Shown here: piece after piece, positions 46,207-57,823 of the stretch
How positions within the stretch are numbered: position 1 is the first letter of the stretch
Layout: the number at the start of each line of letters is the position of its first letter
Origin: Diplosphaera chodatii
Lineage: Eukaryota; Chlorophyta; Trebouxiophyceae; Prasiolales; Stichococcaceae
Assembly (NCBI GenBank): GCA_032358165.1
Contig: JAALGY010000041.1
Coordinates: 2,728,001 to 2,792,000 of the forward strand
Reading direction: 5' to 3'
Length of the DNA: 64,000 nucleotides
Position numbers and translations under genes: made by a program
Notes under the pieces: model-generated
Databases searched by the model: none
What the model was told of the DNA's origin: nothing
Seen by the model: the letters and a program-made list of their open reading frames with translations, nothing else

Positions 46207-47552
46207 CATGTACATCATTCATCGGTGGGACACAGCACGGAACGTGCGCTTCAGACACATACAGGCCTGAGTCTTTCTGCCAGCAGTCACGCCAGGGTAC
46301 TGAGCTGCCCGGCGTGCACAAACCTACATCAGAGTAGCCACCTTGGGGCCAGAACCTTTCAGAAGTATATAAACGGTTAGCTGTGGCACCCGCCAGAGCT
46401 GGCGACCCCAGTCAACTATCCGCGACATGTGTCTGAGATGTCGCGGTCGCCAGCTCTGAGCCTGTAGCACTTGGGCGTGCAACAGCATAGCATATTGGGC
46501 TGCAGTTGCCGCAGCGACGTGGCTGCTGCAACAGCCACGAAACCTTCATGTTGATGTCAGTGTTACATGCCAGGTGCATATCAGCAGCATTTTCACTTCG
46601 TCAACTGCATGGTGGATGCACCATACTGTATGCGGGGGCTTGCTGGCCACTGCCGCGCTTGAGCCGATGCGTTTCTGGCTGACTTTGCTTCAATGTTGCA
46701 TGTCTAGCAGTGCTGCCGATTTAGTGGGTGGTGTGGCCTGGGTGGGGTGTGCTCGTGCTGCACAGCGGCGGCGGGCCGCGCTGTGACGATGGGCATGCCA
46801 CACCCTGGCGGGTGATATGGATAGAAGCCAGCAGAGTTTGGTATTGACACCTTGACACAGGATCGACTGTATGTGTGATGGTGCTGTTCAAGGTGGCACA
46901 ACAGTAGTCAACTGCATGCACCTTATGTCGGATTCACTATAGGCTCGGGTACGTGCGACAGACTCCAGAGCAGTCAGACGTCGCCAATGCTTGATCGGAG
47001 CAAGACTACCCTTTCGAGATGGCCCGTTGGGTGGTGACTTCCCAGTCGGGAGGGATCAGACGCGGTTAACCTCCACTTGGACGCCCGCGCAGTCTGTACC
47101 AGCTTGGCGTCGGGATCTCAACCCCGTTCCTGTTGCTTCCACGGCACCACACCGTCTCAGTGTAGCATATGCCTTTGCCAGGTCATACGCTGCAGAAGCG
47201 CCCACAGCTGAGTGCTGCACCAAAGCGGAATCGCTGTTTGGTCTAGCTAGTCGGGGTTGGAGACTCTCCCACGGCAGACCCGCTGCAAGTCAAGCAGTCT
47301 ATCCTGCTCAAGTCACGTGTCGTTGCGTTTTCAGCGCAGTGGTACTGTCTGCTGAAGGCAGACCACAGCATGCGTACCTCCGGCTTCAGCTGAATCCTGA
47401 CCCCGATGTGCACAGAGCGGACTCCTGCCGTGGCTGCCAGCAATTGCGCAAGGCTCACATGCGCAAGCGAAGCTCAGCTGGCTGACGTCGGACGCACCTG
47501 GCAGGGCGCTGCTGGGGCGCATGATCCGGCGGCAGAGGTTGCGCGGCAGGGC
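46207..47552. other. Intergenic region between GTM2 and GTM3
   Basis: About 1.35 kb with no convincing gene, apart from a strong inverted repeat at 46394-46458. An in-frame ATG at 47406 could extend GTM3 by 49 residues, but the paralogs do not support it. Confidence 0.4.
46394..46458. repeat. Perfect nested inverted repeat (hairpin), 65 bp
   Basis: The outer arms CAGAGCTGGCGACC (46394-46407) and its exact reverse complement (46445-46458) enclose inner arms CGCGACAT (46421-46428) and ATGTCGCG (46438-46445) with a 9-nt loop. A 13-nt bulge sits only on the 5' side. It lies about 190 bp after the GTM2 stop, so it could be a 3' UTR structure, a small-RNA precursor or a MITE remnant. Confidence 0.7.
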
Positions 47553-50500
47553 ATGCGAGGCCTGGCCCAGCAGCTGGCGACGGCGCTGGGCGCCCGCAAC
47601 GTCGACCAGCAGCTCGTGGACGCCCTGAAACAGACCCTCCCTGCAGCGTTGGGCTTCAGGTGCAAGATTAACACAAAACCTGGCCCCTGGGCCGCATCCG
47701 CGATGATGCGCCCTGTCTCACACCAGCTGCAGCGATCCAGACGGTGCCCTGGGCTTGCACGGCACGACGTCGCGCCACATGTGCAGGCTGTGCCTGCGGG
47801 TCGACGAACGGCGGCTGGCCACCAGCGGCAACCTGCTGAGGCCCGGCGGGCTCGGCATCGCGCTGACGGCCGTCAGCGACAAGTGCATGGCGAGCCGCTG
47901 CGCCGTCCTGGGGGCGCTCCAGCTGTTCGACTCCCACAGCCAGCATGCCCCCTGCGGCGGCGCCTGCCGCCGCAGCCTGTACGTGCCAGTGGCCCAGCCG
48001 GCTGCGACGGGGCGTGCAGCGCTCGGCTGCCTCATCATCGAGCACGTCTGCAGCAACCATGAGGCGATGCGCAGGTGAGCCTCGTGGGATGCTGGCTGTT
48101 CATGCACCGCCCTTGGCAAGCATACATCCAATGACCGCAGTTGATGTGATGGTTCACACCATCTGCCAAGTGTTCTGTCAGGGTCTTGGAGCCACGCAGT
48201 ACAGGGCTGGGACCTACAATGACCTACAAGCTGCTGCGCCACACCTGCAGGTGCTCGCCAGAGGTGTACGGCCTGGCGCGCGCACTCAGCGAGCCGCTGC
48301 TGCCAGCCGCGGCCGGCCTGCGCATGCAGCTGGCGGCGGCGGCGGTCGCGCTGTCGCAGCCGCAGCCGCTGCTCGTGCGGGCGGCCACGCTGTGCTCCAT
48401 CCCGGAGGCCGGGCTGCCGCCCGACGACCCGGATGAGGATGCTGCCAGCGAGTCGCCCAGCCTGGTGGGTGTGCGTGCCCCTTTTGTACATTGCCACCTT
48501 TTTTGCCATGTATGTGTAGTGGGCTGCTGGCTGTGTGAGCTCCACAACAGTGCAGTCGTTTGCAGCTCAGCAGCCCCTTGGCGATGTTCTCACTGTGGGA
48601 AAATCCTGTTGTTCGTGATTTTGTTCACTCTCACGTTGCAGGCAGAACGCCTGGCGCTGCTGGCGGAGCTGACCGACGCAGACACAGACAGCGAGGCGGA
48701 TGCGTCGGGCGGCGACAACGTCAGCGCCGGCGGCGATGCAGCGGCGCGGCCCTCCTGCCGAGAAGGTCCGGCTCTGCACTCAATGCAATCTCTGCATGAT
48801 GACGTTGATAACAAATTCACGGTCAGCAGGCAAACACCTCAGGTCCACCACGAGTCAGCTGGACCTAGCTCGTGCTCAATCGGGCGAGCGGCGCCAGTTT
48901 TTGTGATGTGGACCATGCCATCCTCTACCCAAATTTGCCATGCTGAGGCGTTTGACACTGGGTGCTTGCAGACCCCGGCGGCTCATGGAGGGACGGCGAG
49001 GACGAGTCAGCGCCAGCGCTTCCAGTCATGTCGTCACCAGGCGAAGGCATGCCCCGCGGCACCGCCGCTCAGCCGCCGTCCCTGCCATCAGCGGCACAGC
49101 CGCCGGAGCAAGCCGAGGCCTGGCCGCCCCACGGCAGCGAGCAGTGGCAAAGCAGCTTTCAGGCGGAGCGCCACGCAGCCGTTGCCGCAGGTGCCGAGGT
49201 GGTTCCACTTCGGGGTGGGGCAGCCGCTGCTCTGGACACATCCACCGCTGGGCAAGCGCCAACTGAAGGCCCCGGCGATGCTGCACGCTCTGCTGCGAGT
49301 GGCAGTGCTGGCGCTGGCGCTGTGGCTGACCCCAAAGCAAGCCGCAAGCCGTCAGCAGCAGCCGCGGGCTTGGCTGCGGCGGCGCCCACTGCAGCTGCAA
49401 CGGTGGCGCACCCGCTGTGGCTGACCTTTGCCGACCCCACCCTGGAGCGGGCCTTCGTCGCCTGGCAGGCCCAGCACTCCCACCTGGTGAGACACACCTT
49501 GCCTGCTCGCGCACATGCTTGTATGCGTTGCTCTTTGCCTAAGGGCTGTGAACAAGCACTGGTCGCTATCTTTGAAGCAGTGCTGTGGGCAGGCTGTGCC
49601 AGTGCAGCATGGTGTCACACAGAGAACTCATTGCTGTTTTGCCAAGCCTTTGAAGTCCGTCATTGACATCCGTGTGCGAGACCCTGCAGTGGGACATCAT
49701 GCAGCTGACGATGCTGCTGGTCAACATCGTGGCGAAGTCGGCGCCCTACTGGCGGGTGCTCCCGCCGCACTGGTACCCCTCCATCGCCGTCAAGGCCCTG
49801 GCGCTGGCAGCCGTGCTGGCGCACCCCGCCAGGTGCCTCCCGCCCGCTGCTGATCCGTGCGCTCAATCTTGGCCCAAGGTGTGCCAAGTCGCCGGCTCCG
49901 CGGACTGACGCCGCGCACAGCGCCGCGACCCATGCTCACCTGACAAGCAAGTGGCGGCAGCCGAGAAGCAGAGGCTACTGGTCGGAAACCGACAAGCGAT
50001 GCACTCCTTTTAGTGCAGGGCCGTGCTGCTTGCCCCTGATATTGGGTGCTGAGCAGTGTGTGCTGCGCCGCATCACATTTGAGCAGGAGCCAACCACGTC
50101 GTCTGTTAACAAACCCCCCGTCTGCGAGCAGGTGGGCCCGGCGCCGGGAGGCGGCGCTGTGCGCCGTGATGGCGGTGAGCTGCGCGTGCCTGGTGGCGAT
50201 GGCGACGCCGCACCACCTGCGCCTCATGGCCGACCGCTACGACCGGACGCTCGCCGTTCGCTCGCTGGCGCTGCCCAACCTGGCCGCCTACACCTCCACC
50301 ATCTGGGTGCGATTCCTTGGGTTGATGACGCCTCTGTCGCAGGTCATGAACCGCAAAGCGTGTAGTGTGACATACCACCCTGGCTGCTTCCTACCTTGAG
50401 GCCTACTTTGAGCCGCTTGTGGTGCTGTCATCAGCCGCAGGACGCATTGATAGCCTTCATTGACATTGCCGTTTCCACTGTGCCAACTTCTAGCTATAGC

Positions 50501-50962
50501 AGTACATGGCACATCTGCAGTGGGTACGCTTCCCGCAGGTGCGCTTCAGTGTGCTGCTGCCAGTGGCGGTTGCATGCTGTGCAGCCGCAGCCACGCTGGC
50601 GCCGCAGTTCTGTGCCGGCGACCCTGCGGCATGGCTCGGGGGCACCGGCGGCTGGTGTGTGGCGTCGGCCATCGCGCTGCAGGTGATCATGACTCCCCGG
50701 CATCTGCGTCTGCCCTTGCTGCTTGCCGTATCTGTGTATGCTGTCTGCCAACTGTCGTCGATTCGGCCTAGCTGAGCAGGACTGGCCTTGCAATGGTGGG
50801 TGTCACGCGCATGCAATGCAAACCCCTGGCGGGCAGCGGTTGAACTGCTGCCGTTTCGTGCTGCAGGCGGTTGGATGTGTGGCTGTGCCGCTGGCTATAC
50901 GGCGGTGGTGCGAGGCGGGAGCAAGGCGGCGGTTCCTGCTGGAGCTGAGGACTCGAGCCTGA
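47553..50962 (+). CDS. GAF-like domain multi-pass membrane protein GTM3, 613 aa
   Basis: Third paralog. In-phase exons: 47553-47659, 47787-48074, 48251-48464, 48642-48765, 48972-49486, 49690-49832, 50132-50342, 50539-50682, 50867-50962. Start MRGLAQQL matches the other two. Exon 2 equals exons 2 plus 3 of GTM1/GTM2, so that intron is absent. GAF-like strings: RRLATSGNLL, CRRSLYVPVAQ, GCLIIEHVC. The linker is Ala/Pro/acidic and longer than in GTM2. The membrane part begins HPLWLTFADPTLERAFVAWQ, then WDIMQLTMLLVNIV (compare WDVCMLVVCLASLV in GTM2) and about five more spans. The end AVGCVAVPLAIRRWCEAGARR parallels the GTM1 end AVFCLALPLLLAWWLDARSRR. ATG 47406 is an alternative start. Confidence 0.78.
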
Positions 50963-51979
50963 TTAGACTCTGATGTGACCATATTCTGCAGCAGCAAATG
51001 CCTCGGAGTGACATCATTCACATCTGGGACACCTCTTTCATTCAGCGCTTTCTGTTGGGTTCAGCACTGGTTCCAGCTGCTGGCTGCAGCTGCTCAATGC
51101 TTGGATACTCTTTTCTGTATTGTTTGACGTTCAGTCGCGTTTGACATTCAGTCGCAACCCCAACCTGCTCAACGTGCCTCTCTCAAGCAGTACTTCTGCT
51201 CTGCAACAACATGCCGCTGAGTTAATTTGTCAGCGTCTATGCAAACCTACCCACGAGCCTGGACCTGAGAAATGGCATGTTCGCACAGCTGTCCCAGACA
51301 CCAAGCAAGATGCAAAAGCTGAGAACCCACAGCTCAGGCACGATCAGCTCAAACAGTCGACACATGGTGGGTGTCGGATTACAGGGCTGCGCATGCATCC
51401 TAAACCAGGTCGGTGCTATGTCTGAAGCGGCTTGCATTGCCCTAGGGTCCCTATAGTATTGTAACATGCCGGACATCGTCTGCGGCAACCGAGGCGTGCT
51501 CGCGAGTCACGCAGTTTTCTGACTCGACCGTGTACAGCCAGCAGGTTTGCTGTCAACTCCCCCCGGTGCGGTGGTGGTCCAAGGTGGCGAGGTAGCACAG
51601 CTGGTACTTGCACTGGCTTGGAGGGCGGGACTGCAGCTCGTTGCCATGGCCCCTGCGCACAGACATGCCGGCATGTCAGATTTGCAACTGCCAGTAGGGC
51701 AGGGTGGCGAGCGCATACTCCATCAGTTGCGGATCGCACAAAATGTCGGATGTCCAGCAGCATGCTCACCGGCGTGCATCACAGACATGATGGTTGCTTG
51801 CTCAGGGCCCTGGCGTCGCAGGCGGCATCCCCCCTGCAGCACCCCCTGCGGAGCATGCAAACACCAGTCATGACAGACACAGCATGCTATCAACCGATGC
51901 TGGTGACTGGCTGCATTGCTGTCTGCTCGTGGTGGTTCAGGCTGGTGCACCAGCATGACTTTGTCTACCCAGTCAACTG
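50963..51979. other. Convergent intergenic region between GTM3 and small secreted gene D
   Basis: About 1 kb, less GC-rich than the genes, with short ORFs only. Both 3' UTRs should be here. A TTGTAACA sequence near 51459 offers a TGTAA polyadenylation signal for GTM3, although it is about 500 nt from the stop. Confidence 0.35.
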
Positions 51980-52971
51980 TCAGTCTCGGTAGTCAGAAGG
52001 CAACCAGAGAGGCGGCGCACCATCTGGCGGCGTGCCGCCCATGTTGGGCATGGGTGAAGCTGCACACGGCAACAGCACCAAAGGTAAGTCCCAAGTCAAC
52101 TGTTACTCAAGTGACATGGGGTGAAACAACTATTGGCATGGTTGGGTTTTGCTGTTTGACTGTCATTGCCAGATGCACCGGCATGAGTGGGTTGCTTTTG
52201 TGGAGCACGGCCCTGCCGGCTCGTCACCAACACTGAGCGCGACACACCGGCATGCCAAGCGCCAGCAACTTGCTTGACTCTCCGTCCGCGGCACCACAGG
52301 GGCGCAGGCAGCGCACCAAATTGTGGGCCATCGTCATCGGTGAAGCTGCCGGTTCCGTCATCAGCGCCCATCACCGTCATGCCAAACAGGAGACGGTCGT
52401 CTTGGCCCGCGTCTGGCCCAGTGTCGTCTGAAAGGTAGTTCCCCAGCACAGTGCGCTGCGGCAGCAAAGGAGCACGGAAACTCTATCAGGACCCGTACAG
52501 GACGGTGCGCAGGTCCACATTGCGAGCACAAAGTGCGGATGGGTGGCTGTGTTTGACCTGATGATGAGCAAACTGCAGGGCAGCGCGGCGGGGATCTCCA
52601 GTGGCCACCTGCGCCCGCCACATTTCGTGCTATGCAGTCATCTCAGCAGCAGAATACATGACAAAAAGCTCAGCATTCTTCTCATCCAGCATCACATCTG
52701 GCCTGCATGCTGGGCTACATACATTTCTGCATCAGCAACGTATGCCGGCAGTGAATCTAGTGCGCGCAACACCGAAGCAAGAGGCCATCGCATGTGCATA
52801 CCTCGTCAGCTGCATAGAAGGGAACTTGTGGCAGCCAATGTCAACAAGCAACGACGCATCGTGCACGCACAAATTCACCTTGAGCACCCGAGCGTGCGAG
52901 GTTGGGACGACCACAGAGGTCACCAGTACCAGCAGAGCTACCATGGCCACGAGCTTGGCGGCTGCCGCCAT
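51980..52971 (-). CDS. Small secreted Asp/Pro-rich protein D (inverted family member), 120 aa
   Basis: Minus-strand exons: 52971-52879, 52608-52558, 52455-52317, 52059-51980. Exon 1 is again 31 codons, a signal peptide ending in P-T-S-H-A then RVLK, though its hydrophobic core has diverged (Met/Val-rich rather than Leu-rich). Exon 2 is again exactly 17 codons (VATGDPRR...). Exon 3 is acidic (SDDTGPDAGQDD, GADDGTG, TDDDGPQF), exon 4 a short Pro-rich tail (GGTPPDGAPPLW). Intron phases 0, 0, 1 match A, B and C, 18 kb away. This conserved architecture despite diverged sequence is the strongest evidence that the family is real and under selection. Secreted by inference from the signal peptide; function unknown. 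Confidence 0.8.
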
Positions 52972-53739
52972 GATTTCGTATGGCGGAACTGTCCGATCTG
53001 CTGGAAATAAAGGTGAGAGAAAGTGGGGAGGCTGACTACTGATGTCCTACACGACAAAGATGTAGCAGGCTAACATGATATGATGGCCAGCTGTCAGCCA
53101 CATGGGGGTTTACAATCTTGGAATAATGGCAAGTCCATGGATCTGCTTGCTTGAATCAGATGTTGCCGCACATACACAACGTATGATTTCATTCGAGTCA
53201 TACATCGATAGTCTGGATGGAGCAGTGACGTCGCCAGCGAGTTCATCCGTCGGCTGATTGCTACAGTGGCGCCGCCTGCTGCGGCACCAACCGCTGCCAC
53301 TCGCGATGCCAAGCAATCTAGGAGGTTGCTGCTCATTGGCTGATCATCCGCCACCTGTCCGAATGATCGAAATGTGCTACAAACCTTTGAGCGGAGTGTA
53401 TGCATGCAGCCAGGTGAAAGTTCAGGTCCAAGGTTCGTATCCAAGTCGTTCCACTTGTACTGCTGATGGCATCCGCAGAGCTCCTAGGCTTGTGCATGTA
53501 TGTCTCCACTGTATGACGGCTACAGCTCTTCGTGGTATGACAGCACAACACGACAACACTTCAGTCCCGCAGCCATCTGTCAAGATGCACACACATGCTC
53601 CAACGGGCACAGGCGCGCATGCTTCTGCGATCCCTTGGCCAGACTGCACTGCCACCACGACTTTCGGTCCAGCATACACATCGATGTCAGGCTCTGCCAG
53701 AACAACCAACTATCTTGCACCGCTTGTACCAGCCTGCCC
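52972..53739. other. Upstream region of gene D
   Basis: About 0.77 kb between the start of D (-) and the end of the nucleotidyltransferase-like gene (-). It holds promoter and 3' UTR sequence; nothing specific recognised. Confidence 0.35.
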
Positions 53740-56700
53740 TCAACAACACCCCTCCGCATGACGCAGGCAGCGGCGGCGCAGTGGGGGCGGCGAACCGGGC
53801 GGCGGCCCTGGCGGCCGCCTGCCACAGATCCTTTCGCCGCTCCTGCTGCTGCTGGTGGTGCAGTCTGGCGTGTGCTGCTTTGCCACCAGCTGCTGCTGCT
53901 GCTGCTGCTGTTGGCAGTTAGCGGCCAGGAGTAACGCCGGCGTTTGCACTGATACTGGCCCCTCGTAAGAGGGCTCTTCTGCAGTGTGTGACACCGCTGC
54001 AGGCCGCGGCGACGCCGACCGCATTGTTGGCTCTGAGCTGCGGCCTTTCGTGACCGCAGTTCTGTGCTCCGCTGCCGCCTGCATCGTGTCAGCAGCGGGC
54101 GGCGGCTGCTCCGCCAGCGGCGCTGCATGCAGCATGCCCCTAGCGCTGAGCAGCGGCAGCGCTGCGGCCGTGAGGCCGGACGGCCAGATGGAAGGCACAG
54201 CTGCCGGCGGACGACGTGCCGGCACGGCGTTGTAGGGCGGCGGACTGCCGCCCATGTACAGCAGGCCGTCCCACCCGGCAGTGACCTGCATGTCAGATTG
54301 CATGTTTTGGTCTGGCGGGGCACTGTTCGGGGCAACCTCGATACGACTTGACGCCTTTCACCCCAGGCAGGTGGGTCCACTGCATCCGAAGCTGAGTTGC
54401 ATGCTGAAGCTGCTTTCAACAGCACGACCTTGCTGCAGAAGATGATATCACGTGCAGATTGGCAGTGGTCGTATGGCAGAAGGACAGCAGGCGAAGTCTC
54501 AAGCATCAGCAAGGGCATGTTTCCTGCTGCAGCAGAGACTCGCCCGAATGCTGGGGGTTGCATCGGCTGCAGAGGCTGCTGCGCCGCTCTGCGGTGGCAG
54601 TGGCGCCTCTTGCAGAGCGTGCGGCTGTGGCAGTGATTGCGCAGCAAGTTCAGCTGCTGCAGTCGGCTCAGGCTTGACTCCCGCAAAAGACTGGAGCTGC
54701 GGCGTCGCGCGGGCTGTACAGCCATCACCGGACTGCACATATCGCCACGGTCGCCCTGCAGCCTGAACACTCGGGGTTGCAGCAACCCAAGACCGCTTCA
54801 CAGCTGACTTCAGGTTCCATGAGCATCTGCCTCGTATTGCATCGAATGTCTACATATGCTCAATTGGTCTCAACCGGTCAGCCGGTCTGTCCGAGCCGAG
54901 GCCAGCAGGACAAGTTAGCGCTGCAGCTGGGGCTACAAGCGCTGTGGTGTCATGCAGCCAGCTGGCACGGACAGTGTGCTGCTCTACATATGCTTGCGTT
55001 GCCAGCTAAGAGGGTGCACTGTGTTGTGCACCGTTCCGCGATCTGGTCATGGCATACCAAGGGGCGTGTTGTCACACCTGCTGTGGGCAGGATGCTTCCA
55101 CATCCAGAACCGCTTCCAACGGCCGCGCTTGGCCGGAGGCCACTGCCGCTGTCAGCGCCTGCGCGGCTGAGCGGAACACAGCCAGCATCGGTGCCGCATT
55201 GTGCACCCGGACCGTCCTGCACAGGCAATGCACAAGCCACATACTTGGTATACATCAAACCAGAGTTCCAAATGAAGTTCTTGGCATGAAGCCAGACCTG
55301 CATGCTGCAGCCTGTTCGCTCAGCACGCCAAGCTGTTCCATCATGTTAAGAGGCAGGGGCCAGGCAGTCAACCGCATGAGCGCACCACATGTGACTGGGT
55401 GTGTCTACAGAGGGTGATGCATGCGTATCATTACATCCAGGCTACCCACCATGAGCGGCAGCTGCCAGTCAGCGGGTCCTGGATGTGCAGCGTCGCTACG
55501 AGCGCAGCCGCGCTGGTGCCGGCAGCAGGCTGCAGATGTTGCGCAGCTGGCGCCATCGTGGCGGGAACGCCACCATGCGCCGCAAGCGCCGCGCGTGCTG
55601 TCCCAATCGACGAGAAGCGCCAAAGGAAGCCCATCAGAGCGACCTCACAGTCCGTCGCATATACACGTCCCTGCACAAGCAGTGTCCGCTGCTCCGAGCA
55701 ATGCTTTCACCTTGCATGTGCATGATGCATTCCTGCAGAAGCAGCCGTGCAGCTGCGCAGCCGTCTGCATTCGCAGGAGCAAGTCACCATGCTGTTTGTG
55801 GGGCTATCCAATGTGTGCCAGATCGCAGGCAGTACCTTTGGGTCATCACGCATATCTGCCTGTATACTGGCGGCCACCATGTGCGCAATCGCAGTGCCGC
55901 TGACGTCGCAGTGGTTGCTGCTGGCGCTGCCAACACCGCCGCCGGCAGTCGCACCAGCCATAGTAGCAGTCGTTGGACCAGCGGCGCTGCTGTGCTCCAC
56001 TCCAGTCACGGTGGTGAAGTCCCCTTTGGCAACTCTGTCTGCGCCGATGGGCCCAGCCCTGTAGCAGCCCCCCTGCCGCAGCATGCACTTGGCGAGCAGC
56101 ACCACCGGCCGCAGGGCGGGCAGCTCCCGCACCTGCATGCATGAGTGGCGCTTCACACCAGCTGCATCTAGATGACGACTTTTTGGGCAGTTTTCACATG
56201 TGTGCTGGAGCATTCGACCACAGACAAAGTGAACCACCCTGTGCAGCTGCCTTCCACATGGTAACTCAGACAGCATGTGGCAGTTTGTGATGGCTTGGGG
56301 CAGCTTCTGGGCGAACGATCAGAGCATGAGATCAGCAAGTAGTTGTAATTTTGCTGATTCCATGACCTGCGCTGCCAGCAAGCTGCCCCAACGGACACCC
56401 CCAGCAAAAAGCAGGCTGGACTCTCCCATGCTCATCAGCATGCAACATGAGGTGTCCGGGCATGACATCACTGTCGTATGCAACAGAAACATCTCCCAGT
56501 TTAGGACCACTGGGGGCTTCCCAGCATTGCCGATTTTGTGCACGATACAAGACGTAGACTGTGCCGCGCACCTGCCTGGCCTGCCACTGCGCTATCTGGA
56601 CACTCGCATCGTCTGCAATCCTGGTGCAGATGGCCTGGCCATCATCCAGCACACACTGCACATGCACGAGTAGACTGTCACATACTACACGTGCCACGGT

Positions 56701-57823
56701 GGTGTCAACTGCAGCCCGACAAGAAACTTCTTTTCAGGTTAGCTGACGCTGCAGGGCACTGCACATCGTACAATATAACAAGCAACAGTCTCGTGTACGC
56801 CCAGGCGTACTCTGATGATTCCCATGGCTGCCTGCCACGGCAATACATCAGAGCCTGCCCAGCTGTACACGAGTCAGCCTCTAGGATATGTGTCTTCCTC
56901 CCAACGGCCATCTGCCCCATCTGCCATCAGCTTATACTTGAGCAATTTCAGACTTGCAGGGTGAGCCACTCACATCGAGCCGTGGCATACGCGCCTGCCG
57001 CTCGTGTGACAAGCCCCGCAGCCGGCCGCCGCGCTGCAGCGCCGCCGCCAGTGCCTCCAGCTTGCGGTTGACCCGCACCTTCGTCACCTCGGTGTACCCT
57101 GCAGACGAGGCTCATGCTTACCACGACATGCTTTTCAATCTAGCTTTGAAAGAAAACCTGTGCAGTCCTTGCCGTGCTGCAACGCTGTGCGGACACATGT
57201 GTTGCAGGAGCATGCCTGCTTGGCGCACCTGTGCCGCAGCAGCTGTCGGGCGCCAGCAGGCCCGTCACCACGATGTCCACGGCGGCATTGTGCAGCGCCA
57301 GCCCCGAGGCGCAGCTGCCCACCACCGCCGCCTGCCGATCAGGGCCACCAGCCTTGATATGGTGAAACATCCAGCATGGTAAACGGAGTGCGGCTAGCAG
57401 TGTCTGCTTCGCCGACATGTCGGAAAGCCCATGCAAACCCTGGTGATATGTGTGACAGCAACAAGCAACCCGCATTCTCAAGTAGATGCACTGCATCTGG
57501 CAACTGGTCTGGAACTTTGCTGGGCTCAGCATACGGCAACACAAGCTTTCAGATGCCACAAGACCTTATGGCAGGTATGAAATCAGGTCGAAGGCAGGCC
57601 AACGGGCCTGACCCCTGCCTGCCATGCGCCTCGTGCCACAGCTCATAGACTGGAGACATCACGGGTTTGTGCAAGGTGTGTAAGCTCTACCCGACAGTGC
57701 AGCCACGCACCTGTATGGCTGCAGGATGCTGCGGTGCAGGGTGCGTGCCGCAGAAGGCTTCGGTAGCTGCAGACTGCACTGCCGCCAGGGCAGACATGCG
57801 TCTTGCCTCCTGCTGTGGCGTTG
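53740..57823 (-). CDS. Trf4/Cid1-type nucleotidyltransferase-like protein, probably inactive (partial model)
   Basis: Active members add A or U to RNA 3' ends. Minus-strand exons with good support: 57823-57711 (TPQQEARRMSALAAVQ..), 57331-57229 (AAVVGSCASGLALHNAAVDIVV), 57098-56974 (YTEVTKVRVNRKLEALAAAL...ARMPRLD), 56708-56572 (LLVHVQCVLDDGQAIC), from 56132 (VRELPALRPVVLLAKCMLRQGG), about 55660-55430 (CEVALMGFLWRF, then LHIQDPLTG), 54285-53740 (Pro/Gln-rich C-terminus). This is the family order: GS..tGL, central helices, LP.LRP.VLLLK, and PAP-associated L..FL / I.DP. The first catalytic Asp of D-x-D is Ala (A-V-D), and the third (V-D-I-S) appears as V-H-V-Q. The N-terminal exon(s) upstream of 57823 are not found, and one junction (56974 to 56708) is out of phase, so an exon is missing or broken. 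Confidence 0.65.
53890..53910 (-). repeat. (CTG)7 run encoding poly-Gln on the minus strand
   Basis: Seven CTG units plus a flanking TTG read as eight Gln in the C-terminal exon of the nucleotidyltransferase-like gene. Confidence 0.8.

Noticed and set aside
47406..47552. Upstream in-frame ATG extending GTM3 by 49 residues
   Set aside because: GTM1 and GTM2 both start at the equivalent of ATG 47553; the extra residues have no counterpart.
53400..53460. tRNA-like string (AAGGTTCGTATCCAAG)
   Set aside because: The T-arm-like match is imperfect and no A-box, acceptor stem or anticodon arm can be folded around it.
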